Notes under the pieces: model-generated
Database searches by the model: none
Told to the model about the DNA's origin: nothing
The model's input: only the letters and a program-made list of their open reading frames with translations
NCBI RefSeq assembly: GCF_958450345.1
Contig: NW_027052659.1
Span: forward strand, 1-64,000
Direction: 5' to 3'
Length of the DNA stretch: 64,000 nucleotides
Origin: Calliphora vicina
Lineage: Eukaryota; Arthropoda; Insecta; Diptera; Calliphoridae
Position numbers and translations under genes: made by a program
Part shown: positions 21,481 to 34,700 of the stretch, in pieces
Numbering within the stretch: position 1 is the first letter of the stretch
Layout: every line of letters starts with the position of its first letter

Positions 21481-24400
21481 AATACTGTTACACACAAGAT
21501 TTTCTATAGAAAATACTGTTACACACAAGATTTTCTATAGAAAATATTGTTACACACAAGATTTTCTATAGAAAATATTGTTACACACAAGATTTTCTAT
21601 AGAAAATATTGTTACACACAAGATTTTCTATAGAAAATATTGTTACACACAAGATTTTCTATAGAAAATATTGTTACACACAAGATTTTCTATAGAAAAT
21701 ATTGTTACACACAAGATTTTCTATAGAAAATATTGTTACACACAAGATTTTCTATAGAAAATATTGTTACACACAAGATTTTCTATAGAAAATATTGTTA
21801 CACACAAGATTTTCTATAGAAAATATTGTTACACACAAGATTTTCTATAGAAAATATTGTTACACACAAGATTTTCTATAGAAAATATTGTTACACACAA
21901 GATTTTCTATAGAAAATATTGTTACACACAAGATTTTCTATAGAAAATATTGTTACACACAAGATTTTCTATAGAAAATATTGTTACACACAAGATTTTC
22001 TATAGAAAATATTGTTACACACAAGATTTTCTATAGAAAATATTGTTACACACAAGATTTTCTATAGAAAATATTGTTACACACAAGATTTTCTATAGAA
22101 AATATTGTTACACACAAGATTTTCTATAGAAAATATTGTTACACACAAGATTTTCTATAGAAAATATTGTTACACACAAGATTTTCTATAGAAAATATTG
22201 TTACACACAAGATTTTCTATAGAAAATATTGTTACACACAAGATTTTCTATAGAAAATATTGTTACACACAAGATTTTCTATAGAAAATATTGTTACACA
22301 CAAGATTTTCTATAGAAAATATTGTTACACACAAGATTTTCTATAGAAAATATTGTTACACACAAGATTTTCTATAGAAAATATTGTTACACACAAGATT
22401 TTCTATAGAAAATATTGTTACACACAAGATTTTCTATAGAAAATATTGTTACACACAAGATTTTCTATAGAAAATATTGTTACACACAAGATTTTCTATA
22501 GAAAATATTGTTACACACAAGATTTTCTATAGAAAATATTGTTACACACAAGATTTTCTATAGAAAATATTGTTACACACAAGATTTTCTATAGAAAATA
22601 TTGTTACACACAAGATTTTCTATAGAAAATATTGTTACACACAAGATTTTCTATAGAAAATATTGTTACACACAAGATTTTCTATAGAAAATATTGTTAC
22701 ACACAAGATTTTCTATAGAAAATATTGTTACACACAAGATTTTCTATAGAAAATATTGTTACACACAAGATTTTCTATAGAAAATATTGTTACACACAAG
22801 ATTTTCTATAGAAAATATTGTTACACACAAGATTTTCTATAGAAAATATTGTTACACACAAGATTTTCTATAGAAAATATATTGTTACAGACAAGATTTT
22901 CTATAGAAAATATTGTTACAGACAAGATTTTCTATAGAAAATATTGTTACAGACAAGATTTTCTATAGAAAATATTGTTACAGACAAGATTTTCTATAGA
23001 AAATATTGTTACAGACAAGATTTTCTATAGAAAATATTGTTACAGACAAGATTTTCTATAGAAAATATTGTTACAGACAAGATTTTCTATAGAAAATATT
23101 GTTACAGACAAGATTTTCTATAGAAAATATTGTTACACACAAGATTTTCTATAGAAAATATTGTTACACACAAGATTTTCTATAGAAAATATTGTTACAC
23201 ACAAGATTTTCTATAGAAAATATTGTTACACACAAGATTTTCTATAGAAAATATTGTTACACACAAGATTTTCTATAGAAAATATTGTTACACACAAGAT
23301 TTTCTATAGAAAATATTGTTACACACAAGATTTTCTATAGAAAATATTGTTACACACAAGATTTTCTATAGAAAATATTGTTACACACAAGATTTTCTAT
23401 AGAAAATATTGTTACACACAAGATTTTCTATAGAAAATATTGTTACACACAAGATTTTCTGTAGAAAATATTGTTACACACAAGATTTTCTATAGAAAAT
23501 ATTGTTACACACAAGATTTTCTATAGAAAATATTGTTACAGACAAGATTTTCTATAGAAAATATTGTTACAGACAAGATTTTCTATAGAAAATATTGTTA
23601 CAGACAAGATTTTCTATAGAAAATATTGTTACAGACAAGATTTTCTATAGAAAATATTGTTACAGACAAGATTTTCTATAGAAAATATTGTTACAGACAA
23701 GATTTTCTATAGAAAATATTGTTACAGACAAGATTTTCTATAGAAAATATTGTTACAGACAAGATTTTCTATAGAAAATATTGTTACACACAAGATTTTC
23801 TATAGAAAATATTGTTACACACAAGATTTTCTATAGAAAATATTGTTACACACAAGATTTTCTATAGAAAATATTGTTACACACAAGATTTTCTATAGAA
23901 AATATTGTTACACACAAGATTTTCTATAGAAAAATATTGTTACACACAAGATTTTCTATAGAAAATATTGTTACACACAAGATTTTCTATAGAAAATATT
24001 GTTACACACAAGATTTTCTATAGAAAATATTGTTACACACAAGATTTTCTATAGAAAATATTGTTACACACAAGATTTTCTATAGAAAATATTGTTACAC
24101 ACAAGATTTTCTATAGAAAATATTGTTACAGACAAGATTTTCTATAGAAAATATTGTTACACACAAGATTTTCTATAGAAAATATTGTTACACACAAGAT
24201 TTTCTATAGAAAATATTGTTACACACAAGATTTTCTATAGAAAATATTGTTACACACAAGATTTTCTATAGAAAATATTGTTACACACAAGATTTTCTAT
24301 AGAAAATATTGTTACACACAAGATTTTCTATAGAAAATATTGTTACACACAAGATTTTCTATAGAAAATATTGTTACACACAAGATTTTCTATAGATAAT

Positions 24401-27400
24401 ATTGTTACAGACAAGATTTTCTATAGATAATATTGTTACAGACAAGATTTTTCTATAGAAAATATTGTTACAGACAAGATTTTCTATAGAAAATATTGTT
24501 ACACACAAGATTTTCTATAGAAAATATTGTTACACACAAGATTTTCTATAGAAAATATTGTTACACACAAGATTTTCTATAGAAAAATATTGTTACAGAC
24601 AAGATTTTCTATAGAAAATATTGTTACAGACAAGATTTTCTATAGAAAATATTGTTACAGACAAGATTTTCTATAGAAAATATTGTTACAGACAAGATTT
24701 TCTATACGAAAATATTGTTACAGACAAGATTTTCTATAGAAAATATTGTTACAGACAAGATTTTCTATAGAAAATATTGTTACAGACAAGATTTTCTATA
24801 GAAAATATTGTTACAGACAAGATTTTCTATAGAAAATATTGTTACAGACAAGATTTTCTATAGAAAATATTGTTACAGACAAGATTTTCTATAGAAAATA
24901 TTGTTACAGACAAGATTTTCTATAGAAAATATTGTTACAGACAAGATTTTCTATAGAAAATATTGTTACAGACAAGATTTTCTATAGAAAATATTGTTAC
25001 AGACAAGATTTTCTATAGAAAATATTGTTACAGACAAGATTTTCTATAGAAAATATTGTTACAGACAAGATTTTCTATAGAAAATATTGTTACAGACAAG
25101 ATTTTCTATAGAAAATATTGTTACAGACAAGATTTTCTATAGAAAATATTGTTACAGACAAGATTTTCTATAGAAAATATTGTTACAGACAAGATTTTCT
25201 ATAGAAAATATTGTTACAGACAAGATTTTCTATAGAAAATATTGTTACAGACAAGATTTTCTATAGAAAATATTGTTACAGACAAGATTTTCTATAGAAA
25301 ATATTGTTACAGGACAAGATTTTCTATAGAAAATATTGTTACAGACAAGATTTTCTATAGAAAATATTGTTACAGACAAGATTTTCTATAGAAAATATTG
25401 TTACAGACAAGATTTTCTATAGAAAATATTGTTACAGACAAGATTTTCTATAGAAAATATTGTTACAGACAAGATTTTCTATAGAAAATATTGTTACAGA
25501 CAAGATTTTCTATAGAAAATATTGTTACAGACAAGATTTTCTATAGAAAATATTGTTACAGACAAGATTTTCTATAGAAAATATTGTTACAGACAAGATT
25601 TTCTATAGAAAATATTGTTACAGACAAGATTTTCTATAGAAAATATTGTTACACACAAGATTTTCTATAGAAAATATTGTTACACACAAGATTTTCTATA
25701 GAAAATATTGTTACACACAAGATTTTCTATAGAAAATATTGTTACACACAAGATTTTCTATAGAAAATATTGTTACACACAAGATTTTCTATAGAAAATA
25801 TTGTTACACACAAGATTTTCTATAGAAAATATTGTTACACACAAGATTTTCTATAGAAAATATTGTTACACACAAGATTTTCTATAGAAAATATTGTTAC
25901 ACACAAGATTTTCTATAGAAAATATTGTTACACACAAGATTTTCTATAGAAAATATTGTTACACACAAGATTTTCTATAGAAAATATTGTTACACACAAG
26001 ATTTTCTATAGAAAATATTGTTACACACAAGATTTTCTATAGAAAATATTGTTACAACACAAGATTTTCTATAGAAAATATTGTTACACACAAGATTTTC
26101 TATAGAAAATATTGTTACACACAAGATTTTCTATAGAAAATATTGTTACACACAAGATTTTCTATAGAAAATATTGTTACAGCACAAGATTTTCTATAGA
26201 AAATATTGTTACTCACAAGATTTTCTATAGAAAATATTGTTACTCACAAGATTTTCTATAGAAAATATTGTTACTCACAAGATTTTCTATAGAAAATATT
26301 GTTACTCACAAGATTTTCTATAGAAAATATTGTTACTCACAAGATTTTCTATAGAAAATATTGTTACTCACAAGATTTTCTATAGAAAATATTGTTACTC
26401 ACAAGATTTTCTATAGAAAATATTGTTACTCACAAGATTTTCTATAGAAAATATTGTTACTCACAAGATTTTCTATAGAAAATATTGTTACTCACAAGAT
26501 TTTCTATAGAAAATATTGTTACTCACAAGATTTTCTATAGAAAATATTGTTACTCACAAGATTTTCTATAGAAAATATTGTTACTCACAAGATTTTCTAT
26601 AGAAAATATTGTTACTCACAAGATTTTCTATAGAAAATATTGTTACTCACAAGATTTTCTATAGAAAATATTGTTACTCACAAGATTTTCTATAGAAAAT
26701 ATTGTTACTCACAAGATTTTCTATAGAAAATATTGTTACTCACAAGATTTTCTATAGAAAATATTGTTACACGACAAGATTTTCTATAGAAAATATTGTT
26801 ACAGACAAGATTTTCTATAGAAAATATTGTTACAGACAAGATTTTCTATAGAAAATATTGTTACAGACAAGATTTTCTATAGAAAATATTGTTACAGACA
26901 AGATTTTCTATAGAAAATATTGTTACAGACAAGATTTTCTATAGAAAATATTGTTACAGACAAGATTTTCTATAGAAAATATTGTTACAGACAAGATTTT
27001 CTATAGAAAATATTGTTACAGACAAGATTTTCTATAGAAAATATTGTTACAGACAAGATTTTCTATAGAAAATATTGTTACAGACAAGATTTTCTATAGA
27101 AAATATTGTTACAGACAAGATTTTCTATAGAAAATATTGTTACAGACAAGATTTTCTATAGAAAATATTGTTACAGACAAGATTTTCTATAGAAAATATT
27201 GTTACAGACAAGATTTTCTATAGAAAATATTGTTACAGACAAGATTTTCTATAGAAAATATTGTTACAGACAAGATTTTCTATAGAAAATATTGTTACAG
27301 ACAAGATTTTCTATAGAAAATATTGTTACACACAAGATTTTCTATAGAAAATATTGTTACAGACAAGATTTTCTATAGAAAATATTGTTACACACAAGAT

Positions 27401-29554
27401 TTTCTATAGAAAATATTGTTACACACAAGATTTTCTATAGAAAATATTGTTACACACAAGATTTTCTATAGAAAATATTGTTACACACAAGATTTTCTAT
27501 AGAAAATATTGTTACACACAAGATTTTCTATAGAAAATATTGTTACACACAAGATTTTCTATAGAAAATATTGTTACACACAAGATTTTCTATAGAAAAT
27601 ATTGTTACACACAAGATTTTCTATAGAAAATATTGTTACACACAAGATTTTCTATAGAAAATATTGTTACACACAAGATTTTCTATAGAAAATATTGTTA
27701 CACACAAGATTTTCTATAGAAAATATTGTTACACACAAGATTTTCTATAGAAAATATTGTTACACACAAGATTTTCTATAGAAAATATTGTTACACACAA
27801 GATTTTCTATAGAAAATATTGTTACACACAAGATTTTCTATAGAAAATATTGTTACACACAAGATTTTCTATAGAAAATATTGTTACACACAAGATTTTC
27901 TATAGAAAATATTGTTACACACAAGATTTTCTATAGAAAATATTGTTACACACAAGATTTTCTATAGAAAATATTGTTACACACAAGATTTTCTATAGAA
28001 AATATTGTTACACACAAGATTTTCTATAGAAAATATTGTTACACACAAGATTTTCTATAGAAAATATTGTTACACACAAGATTTTCTATAGAAAATATTG
28101 TTACACACAAGATTTTCTATAGAAAATATTGTTACACACAAGATTTTCTATAGAAAATATTGTTACACACAAGATTTTCTATAGAAAATATTGTTACACA
28201 CAAGATTTTCTATAGAAAATATTGTTACACACAAGATTTTCTATAGAAAATATTGTTACACACAAGATTTTCTATAGAAAATATTGTTACACACAAGATT
28301 TTCTATAGAAAATATTGTTACACACAAGATTTTCTATAGAAAATATTGTTACACACAAGATTTTCTATAGAAAATATTGTTACACACAAGATTTTCTATA
28401 GAAAATATTGTTACACACAAGATTTTCTATAGAAAATATTGTTACACACACAAGATTTTCTATAGAAAATATTGTTACACACAAGATTTTCTATAGAAAA
28501 TATTGTTACACACAAGATTTTCTATAGAAAATATTGTTACACACAAGATTTTCTATAGAAAATATTGTTACACACAAGATTTTCTATAGAAAATATTGTT
28601 ACACACAAGATTTTCTATAGAAAATATTGTTACACACAAGATTTTCTATAGAAAATATTGTTACACACAAGATTTTCTATAGAAAATATTGTTACACACA
28701 AGATTTTCTATAGAAAATATTGTTACACACAAGATTTTCTATAGAAAATATTGTTACACACAAGATTTTCTATAGAAAATATTGTTACACACAAGATTTT
28801 CTATAGAAAATATTGTTACACACAAGATTTTCTATAGAAAATATTGTTACACACAAGATTTTCTATAGAAAATATTGTTACACACAAGATTTTCTATAGA
28901 AAATATTGTTACACACAAGATTTTCTATAGAAAATATTGTTACACACAAGATTTTCTATAGAAAATATTGTTACACACAAGATTTTCTATAGAAAATATT
29001 GTTACACACAAGATTTTCTATAGAAAATATTGTTACACACAAGATTTTCTATAGAAAATATTGTTACACACAAGATTTTCTATAGAAAATATTGTTACAC
29101 ACAAGATTTTCTATAGAAAATATTGTTACACACAAGATTTTCTATAGAAAATATTGTTACACACAAGATTTTCTATAGAAAATATTGTTACACACAAGAT
29201 TTTCTATAGAAAATATTGTTACACACAAGATTTTCTATAGAAAATATTGTTACACACAAGATTTTCTATAGAAAATATTGTTACACACAAGATTTTCTAT
29301 AGAAAATATTGTTACACACAAGATTTTCTATAGAAAATATTGTTACACACAAGATTTTCTATAGAAAATATTGTTACACACAAGATTTTCTATAGAAAAT
29401 ATTGTTACACACAAGATTTTCTATAGAAAATATTGTTACACACAAGATTTTCTATAGAAAATATTGTTACACACAAGATTTTCTATAGAAAATATTGTTA
29501 CACACAAGATTTTCTATAGAAAATATTGTTACACACAAGATTTTCTATAGAAAA
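21481..29554 (+). repeat. Satellite, TACAC/TACAG/TACTC homogeneous blocks, forward
   Basis: Long runs of single subfamilies: TACAC 21.5-22.88 kb; TACAG ×8 at about 22.88-23.12; TACAC; TACAG ×8 at about 23.53-23.77; TACAC; TACAG at about 24.59-25.64; TACAC 25.64-26.19; TACTC ×18 at 26.20-26.76; TACAG 26.78-27.33; TACAC to the end. Block seams often carry one-base insertions (for example ACAGCACAAG at about 26180 and ACACGACAAG at about 26769). It ends at a forward-to-reverse switch (CTATAGAAAAAACAATATT). Confidence 0.95.
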
Positions 29555-31431
29555 AACAATATTTTCTATAGAAAATCTTGTGTGTAACAATATTTTCTAT
29601 AGAAAATCTTGTGTGGAACAATATTTTCTATAGAAAATCTTGTGTGGAACAATATTTTCTATAGAAAATCTTGTGTGGAACAATATTTTCTATAGAAAAT
29701 CTTGTGTGGAACAATATTTTCTATAGAAAATCTTGTGTGGAACAATATTTTCTATAGAAAATCTTGTGTGGAACAATATTTTCTATAGAAAATCTTGTGT
29801 GGAACAATATTTTCTATAGAAAATCTTGTGTGGAACAATATTTTCTATAGAAAATCTTGTGTGGAACAATATTTTCTATAGAAAATCTTGTGTGGAACAA
29901 TATTTTCTATAGAAAATCTTGTGTGGAACAATATTTTCTATAGAAAATCTTGTGTGGAACAATATTTTCTATAGAAAATCTTGTGTGGAACAATATTTTC
30001 TATAGAAAATCTTGTGTGGAACAATATTTTCTATAGAAAATCTTGTGTGGAACAATATTTTCTATAGAAAATCTTGTGTGGAACAATATTTTCTATAGAA
30101 AATCTTGTGTGGAACAATATTTTCTATAGAAAATCTTGTGTGGAACAATATTTTCTATAGAAAATCTTGTGTGGAACAATATTTTCTATAGAAAATCTTG
30201 TGTGGAACAATATTTTCTATAGAAAATCTTGTGTGGAACAATATTTTCTATAGAAAATCTTGTGTGGAACAATATTTTCTATAGAAAATCTTGTGTGGAA
30301 CAATATTTTCTATAGAAAATCTTGTGTGGAACAATATTTTCTATAGAAAATCTTGTGTGGAACAATATTTTCTATAGAAAATCTTGTGTGGAACAATATT
30401 TTCTATAGAAAATCTTGTGTGGAACAATATTTTCTATAGAAAATCTTGTGTGGAACAATATTTTCTATAGAAAATCTTGTGTGGAACAATATTTTCTATA
30501 GAAAATCTTGTGTGGAACAATATTTTCTATAGAAAATCTTGTGTGGAACAATATTTTCTATAGAAAATCTTGTGTGGAACAATATTTTCTATAGAAAATC
30601 TTGTGTGGAACAATATTTTCTATAGAAAATCTTGTGTGGAACAATATTTTCTATAGAAAATCTTGTGTGGAACAATATTTTCTATAGAAAATCTTGTGTG
30701 GAACAATATTTTCTATAGAAAATCTTGTGTGGAACAATATTTTCTATAGAAAATCTTGTGTGGAACAATATTTTCTATAGAAAATCTTGTGTGGAACAAT
30801 ATTTTCTATAGAAAATCTTGTGTGGAACAATATTTTCTATAGAAAATCTTGTGTGGAACAATATTTTCTATAGAAAATCTTGTGTGGAACAATATTTTCT
30901 ATAGAAAATCTTGTGTGGAACAATATTTTCTATAGAAAATCTTGTGTGGAACAATATTTTCTATAGAAAATCTTGTGTGGAACAATATTTTCTATAGAAA
31001 ATCTTGTGTGGAACAATATTTTCTATAGAAAATCTTGTGTGGAACAATATTTTCTATAGAAAATCTTGTGTGGAACAATATTTTCTATAGAAAATCTTGT
31101 GTGGAACAATATTTTCTATAGAAAATCTTGTGTGGAACAATATTTTCTATAGAAAATCTTGTGTGGAACAATATTTTCTATAGAAAATCTTGTGTGGAAC
31201 AATATTTTCTATAGAAAATCTTGTGTGGAACAATATTTTCTATAGAAAATCTTGTGTGGAACAATATTTTCTATAGAAAATCTTGTGTGGAACAATATTT
31301 TCTATGGAAAATCTTGTGTGGAACAATATTTTCTATAGAAAATCTTGTGTGGAACAATATTTTCTATGGAAAATCTTGTGTGGAACAATATTTTCTATAG
31401 AAAATCTTGTGTGGAACAATATTTTCTATAG
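29555..31431 (-). repeat. Satellite, homogeneous TCCAC subfamily, reverse
   Basis: About 60 near-identical units, seen on the plus strand as GTGTGGAACAATATTTTC. CTATGG spacer variants appear near 31302 and 31364. No genes. Confidence 0.96.
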
Positions 31432-31720
31432 AAAATCTTGTGTGGAACAAGATTTCTTGTGTGGAAAATCTTGTGTGGAACAAGATTTCTTGTGTGGAAA
31501 ATCTTGTGTGGAACAAGATTTCTTGTGTGGAAAATCTTGTGTGGAACAAGATTTCTTGTGTGGAAAATCTTGTGTGGAACAAGATTTCTTGTGTGGAAAA
31601 TCTTGTGTGGAACAAGATTTCTTGTGTGGAAAATCTTGTGTGGAACAAGATTTCTTGTGTGGAAAATCTTGTGTGGAACAAGATTTCTTGTGTGGAACAA
31701 GATTTCTTGTGTGGAACAAG
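31432..31720 (-). repeat. 33-bp higher-order variant of the satellite
   Basis: Eight units of 33 bp in which CAAGATTTCTTGTGTGG is followed by AAAATCTTGTGTGG, so the ACAATATT half and the TATA spacer are lost and the other half is doubled. Two shorter 19-20-bp units follow at about 31680-31720. Because 33 is divisible by three, all frames stay open on both strands; these ORFs are not genes. Confidence 0.9.
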
Positions 31721-34700
31721 ATTTTCTTTAGAAAATCTTGTGTGGAACAAGATTTTCTTTAGAAAATCTTGTGTGGAACAAGATTTTCTCTAGAAAATCT
31801 TGTGTGGAACAATATTTTCTCTAGAAAATCTTGTGTGGAACAATATTTTCTCTAGAAAATCTTGTGTGGAACAATATTTTCTCTAGAAAATCTTGTGTGG
31901 AACAATATTTTCTATAGAAAATCTTGTGTGGAACAATATTTTCTATAGAAAATCTTGAGTGGAACAATATTTTCTATAGAAAATCTTGTGTGGAACAATA
32001 TTTTCTATAGAAAATCTTGTGTGGAACAATATTTTCTATAGAAAATCTTGTGTGGAACAATATTTTCTATAGAAAATCTTGTGTGGAACAATATTTTCTA
32101 TAGAAAATCTTGTGTGGAACAATATTTTCTATAGAAAATCTTGTGTGGAACAATATTTTCTATAGAAAATCTTGTGTGGAACAATATTTTCTATAGAAAA
32201 TCTTGTGTGGAACAATATTTTCTATAGAAAATCTTGTGTGGAACAATATTTTCTATAGAAAATCTTGTGTGGAACAATATTTTCTATAGAAAATCTTGTG
32301 TGGAACAATATTTTCTATAGAAAATCTTGTGTGGAACAAGATTTTCTATAGAAAATCTTGTGTGGAACAAGATTTTCTATAGAAAATCTTGTGTGGAACA
32401 ATATTTTCTATAGAAAATCTTGTGTGGAACAATATTTTCTATAGAAAATCTTATGTGGAACAATACTTTTTATAGAAAATCTTGTGTGGAACAATACTTT
32501 TTATAGAAAATCTTGTGTGGAACAATACTTTTTATAGAAAATCTTGTGTGGAACAATATTTTCTCTAGAAAATCTTGTGTGGAACAATATTTTCTCTAGA
32601 AAATCTTGTGTGGAACAATATTTTCTCTAGAAAATCTTGTGTGGAACAATATTTTCTATAGAAAATCTTGTGTGGAACAATATTTTCTATAGAAAATCTT
32701 GTGTGGAACAATATTTTCTATAGAAAATCTTGTGTGGAACAATATTTTCTATAGAAAATCTTGTGTGGAACAATATTTTCTATAGAAAATCTTGTGTGGA
32801 ACAATATTTTCTCTAGAAAATCTTGTGTGGAACAATATTTTCTATAGAAAATCTTGTGTGGAACAATATTTTCTATAGAAAATCTTGTGTGGAACAATAT
32901 TTTCTATAGAAAATCTTGTGTGGAACAATATTTTCTATAGAAAATCTTGTGTGGAACAATATTTTCTATAGAAAATCTTGTGTGGAACAATATTTTCTAT
33001 AGAAAATCTTGTGTGGAACAATATTTTCTATAGAAAATCTTGTGTGGAACAATATTTTCTATAGAAAATCTTGTGTGGAACAATATTTTCTATAGAAAAT
33101 CTTGTGTGGAACAATATTTTCTATAGAAAATCTTGTGTGGAACAATATTTTCTATAGAAAATGTTGTGTGGAACAATATTTTCTATAGAAAATCTTGTGT
33201 GGAACAATATTTTCTATAGAAAATCTTGTGTGGAACAATATTTTCTATAGAAAATCTTGTGTGGAACAATATTTTCTATAGAAAATCTTGTGTGGAACAA
33301 TATTTTCTATAGAAAATCTTGTGTGGAACAATATTTTCTATAGAAAATCTTGTGTGGAACAATATTTTCTATAGAAAATCTTGTGTGGAACAATATTTTC
33401 TATAGAAAATCTTGTGTGGAACAATATTTTCTATAGAAAATCTTGTGTGGAACAATATTTTCTATAGAAAATCTTGTGTGGAACAATATTTTCTATAGAA
33501 AATCTTGTGTGGAACAATATTTTCTATAGAAAATCTTGTGTGGAACAATATTTTCTATAGAAAATCTTGTGTGGAACAATATTTTCTATAGAAAATCTTG
33601 TGTGGAACAAAATTTTCTATAGAAAATCTTGTGTGGAACAATATTTTCTATAGAAAATCTTGTGTGGAACAATATTTTCTATAGAAAATCTTGTGTGGAA
33701 CAATATTTTCTATAGAAAATCTTGTGTGGAACAATATTTTCTATAGAAAATCTTGTGTGGAACAATATTTTCTCTAGAAAATCTTGTGTGGAACAATATT
33801 TTCTCTAGAAAATCTTGTGTGGAACAATATTTTCTCTAGAAAATCTTGTGTGGAACAATATTTTCTCTAGAAAATCTTGTGTGGAACAATATTTTCTCTA
33901 GAAAATCTTGATTGGAACAATATTTTCTATAGAAAATCTTGTGTGGAACAATATTTTCTCTAGAAAATCTTGTGTGGAACAATATTTTCTATAGAAAATC
34001 TTGTGTGGAACAATATTTTCTATAGAAAATCTTGTGTGGAACAATATTTTCTATAGAAAATCTTGTGTGGAACAATATTTTCTATAGAAAATCTTGTGTG
34101 GAACAATATTTTCTAAGGAAAATCTTGTGTGGAACAATATTTTCTATAGAAAATCTTGTGTGGAACAATATTTTCTATAGAAAATCTTGTGTGGAACAAT
34201 ATTTTCTATAGAAAATCTTGTGTGGAACAATATTTTCTATAGAAAATCTTGTGTGGAACAATATTTTCTATAGAAAATCTTGTGTGGAACAATATTTTCT
34301 ATAGAAAATCTTGTGTGGAACAATATTTTCTATAGAAAATCTTGTGTGGAACAATATTTTCTATAGAAAATCTTGTGTGGAACAATATTTTCTATAGAAA
34401 ATCTTGTGTGGAACAATATTTTCTATAGAAAATCTTGTGTGGAACAATATTTTCTATAGAAAATCTTGTGTGGAACAATATTTTCTATAGAAAATCTTGT
34501 GTGGAACAATATTTTCTATAGAAAATCTTGTGTGGAACAATATTTTCTATAGAAAATCTTGTGTGGAACAATATTTTCTATAGAAAATCTTGTGTGGAAC
34601 AATATTTTCTATAGAAAATCTTGTGTGGAACAATATTTTCTATAGAAAATCTTGTGTGGAACAATATTTTCTATAGAAAATCTTGTGTGGAACAATATTT

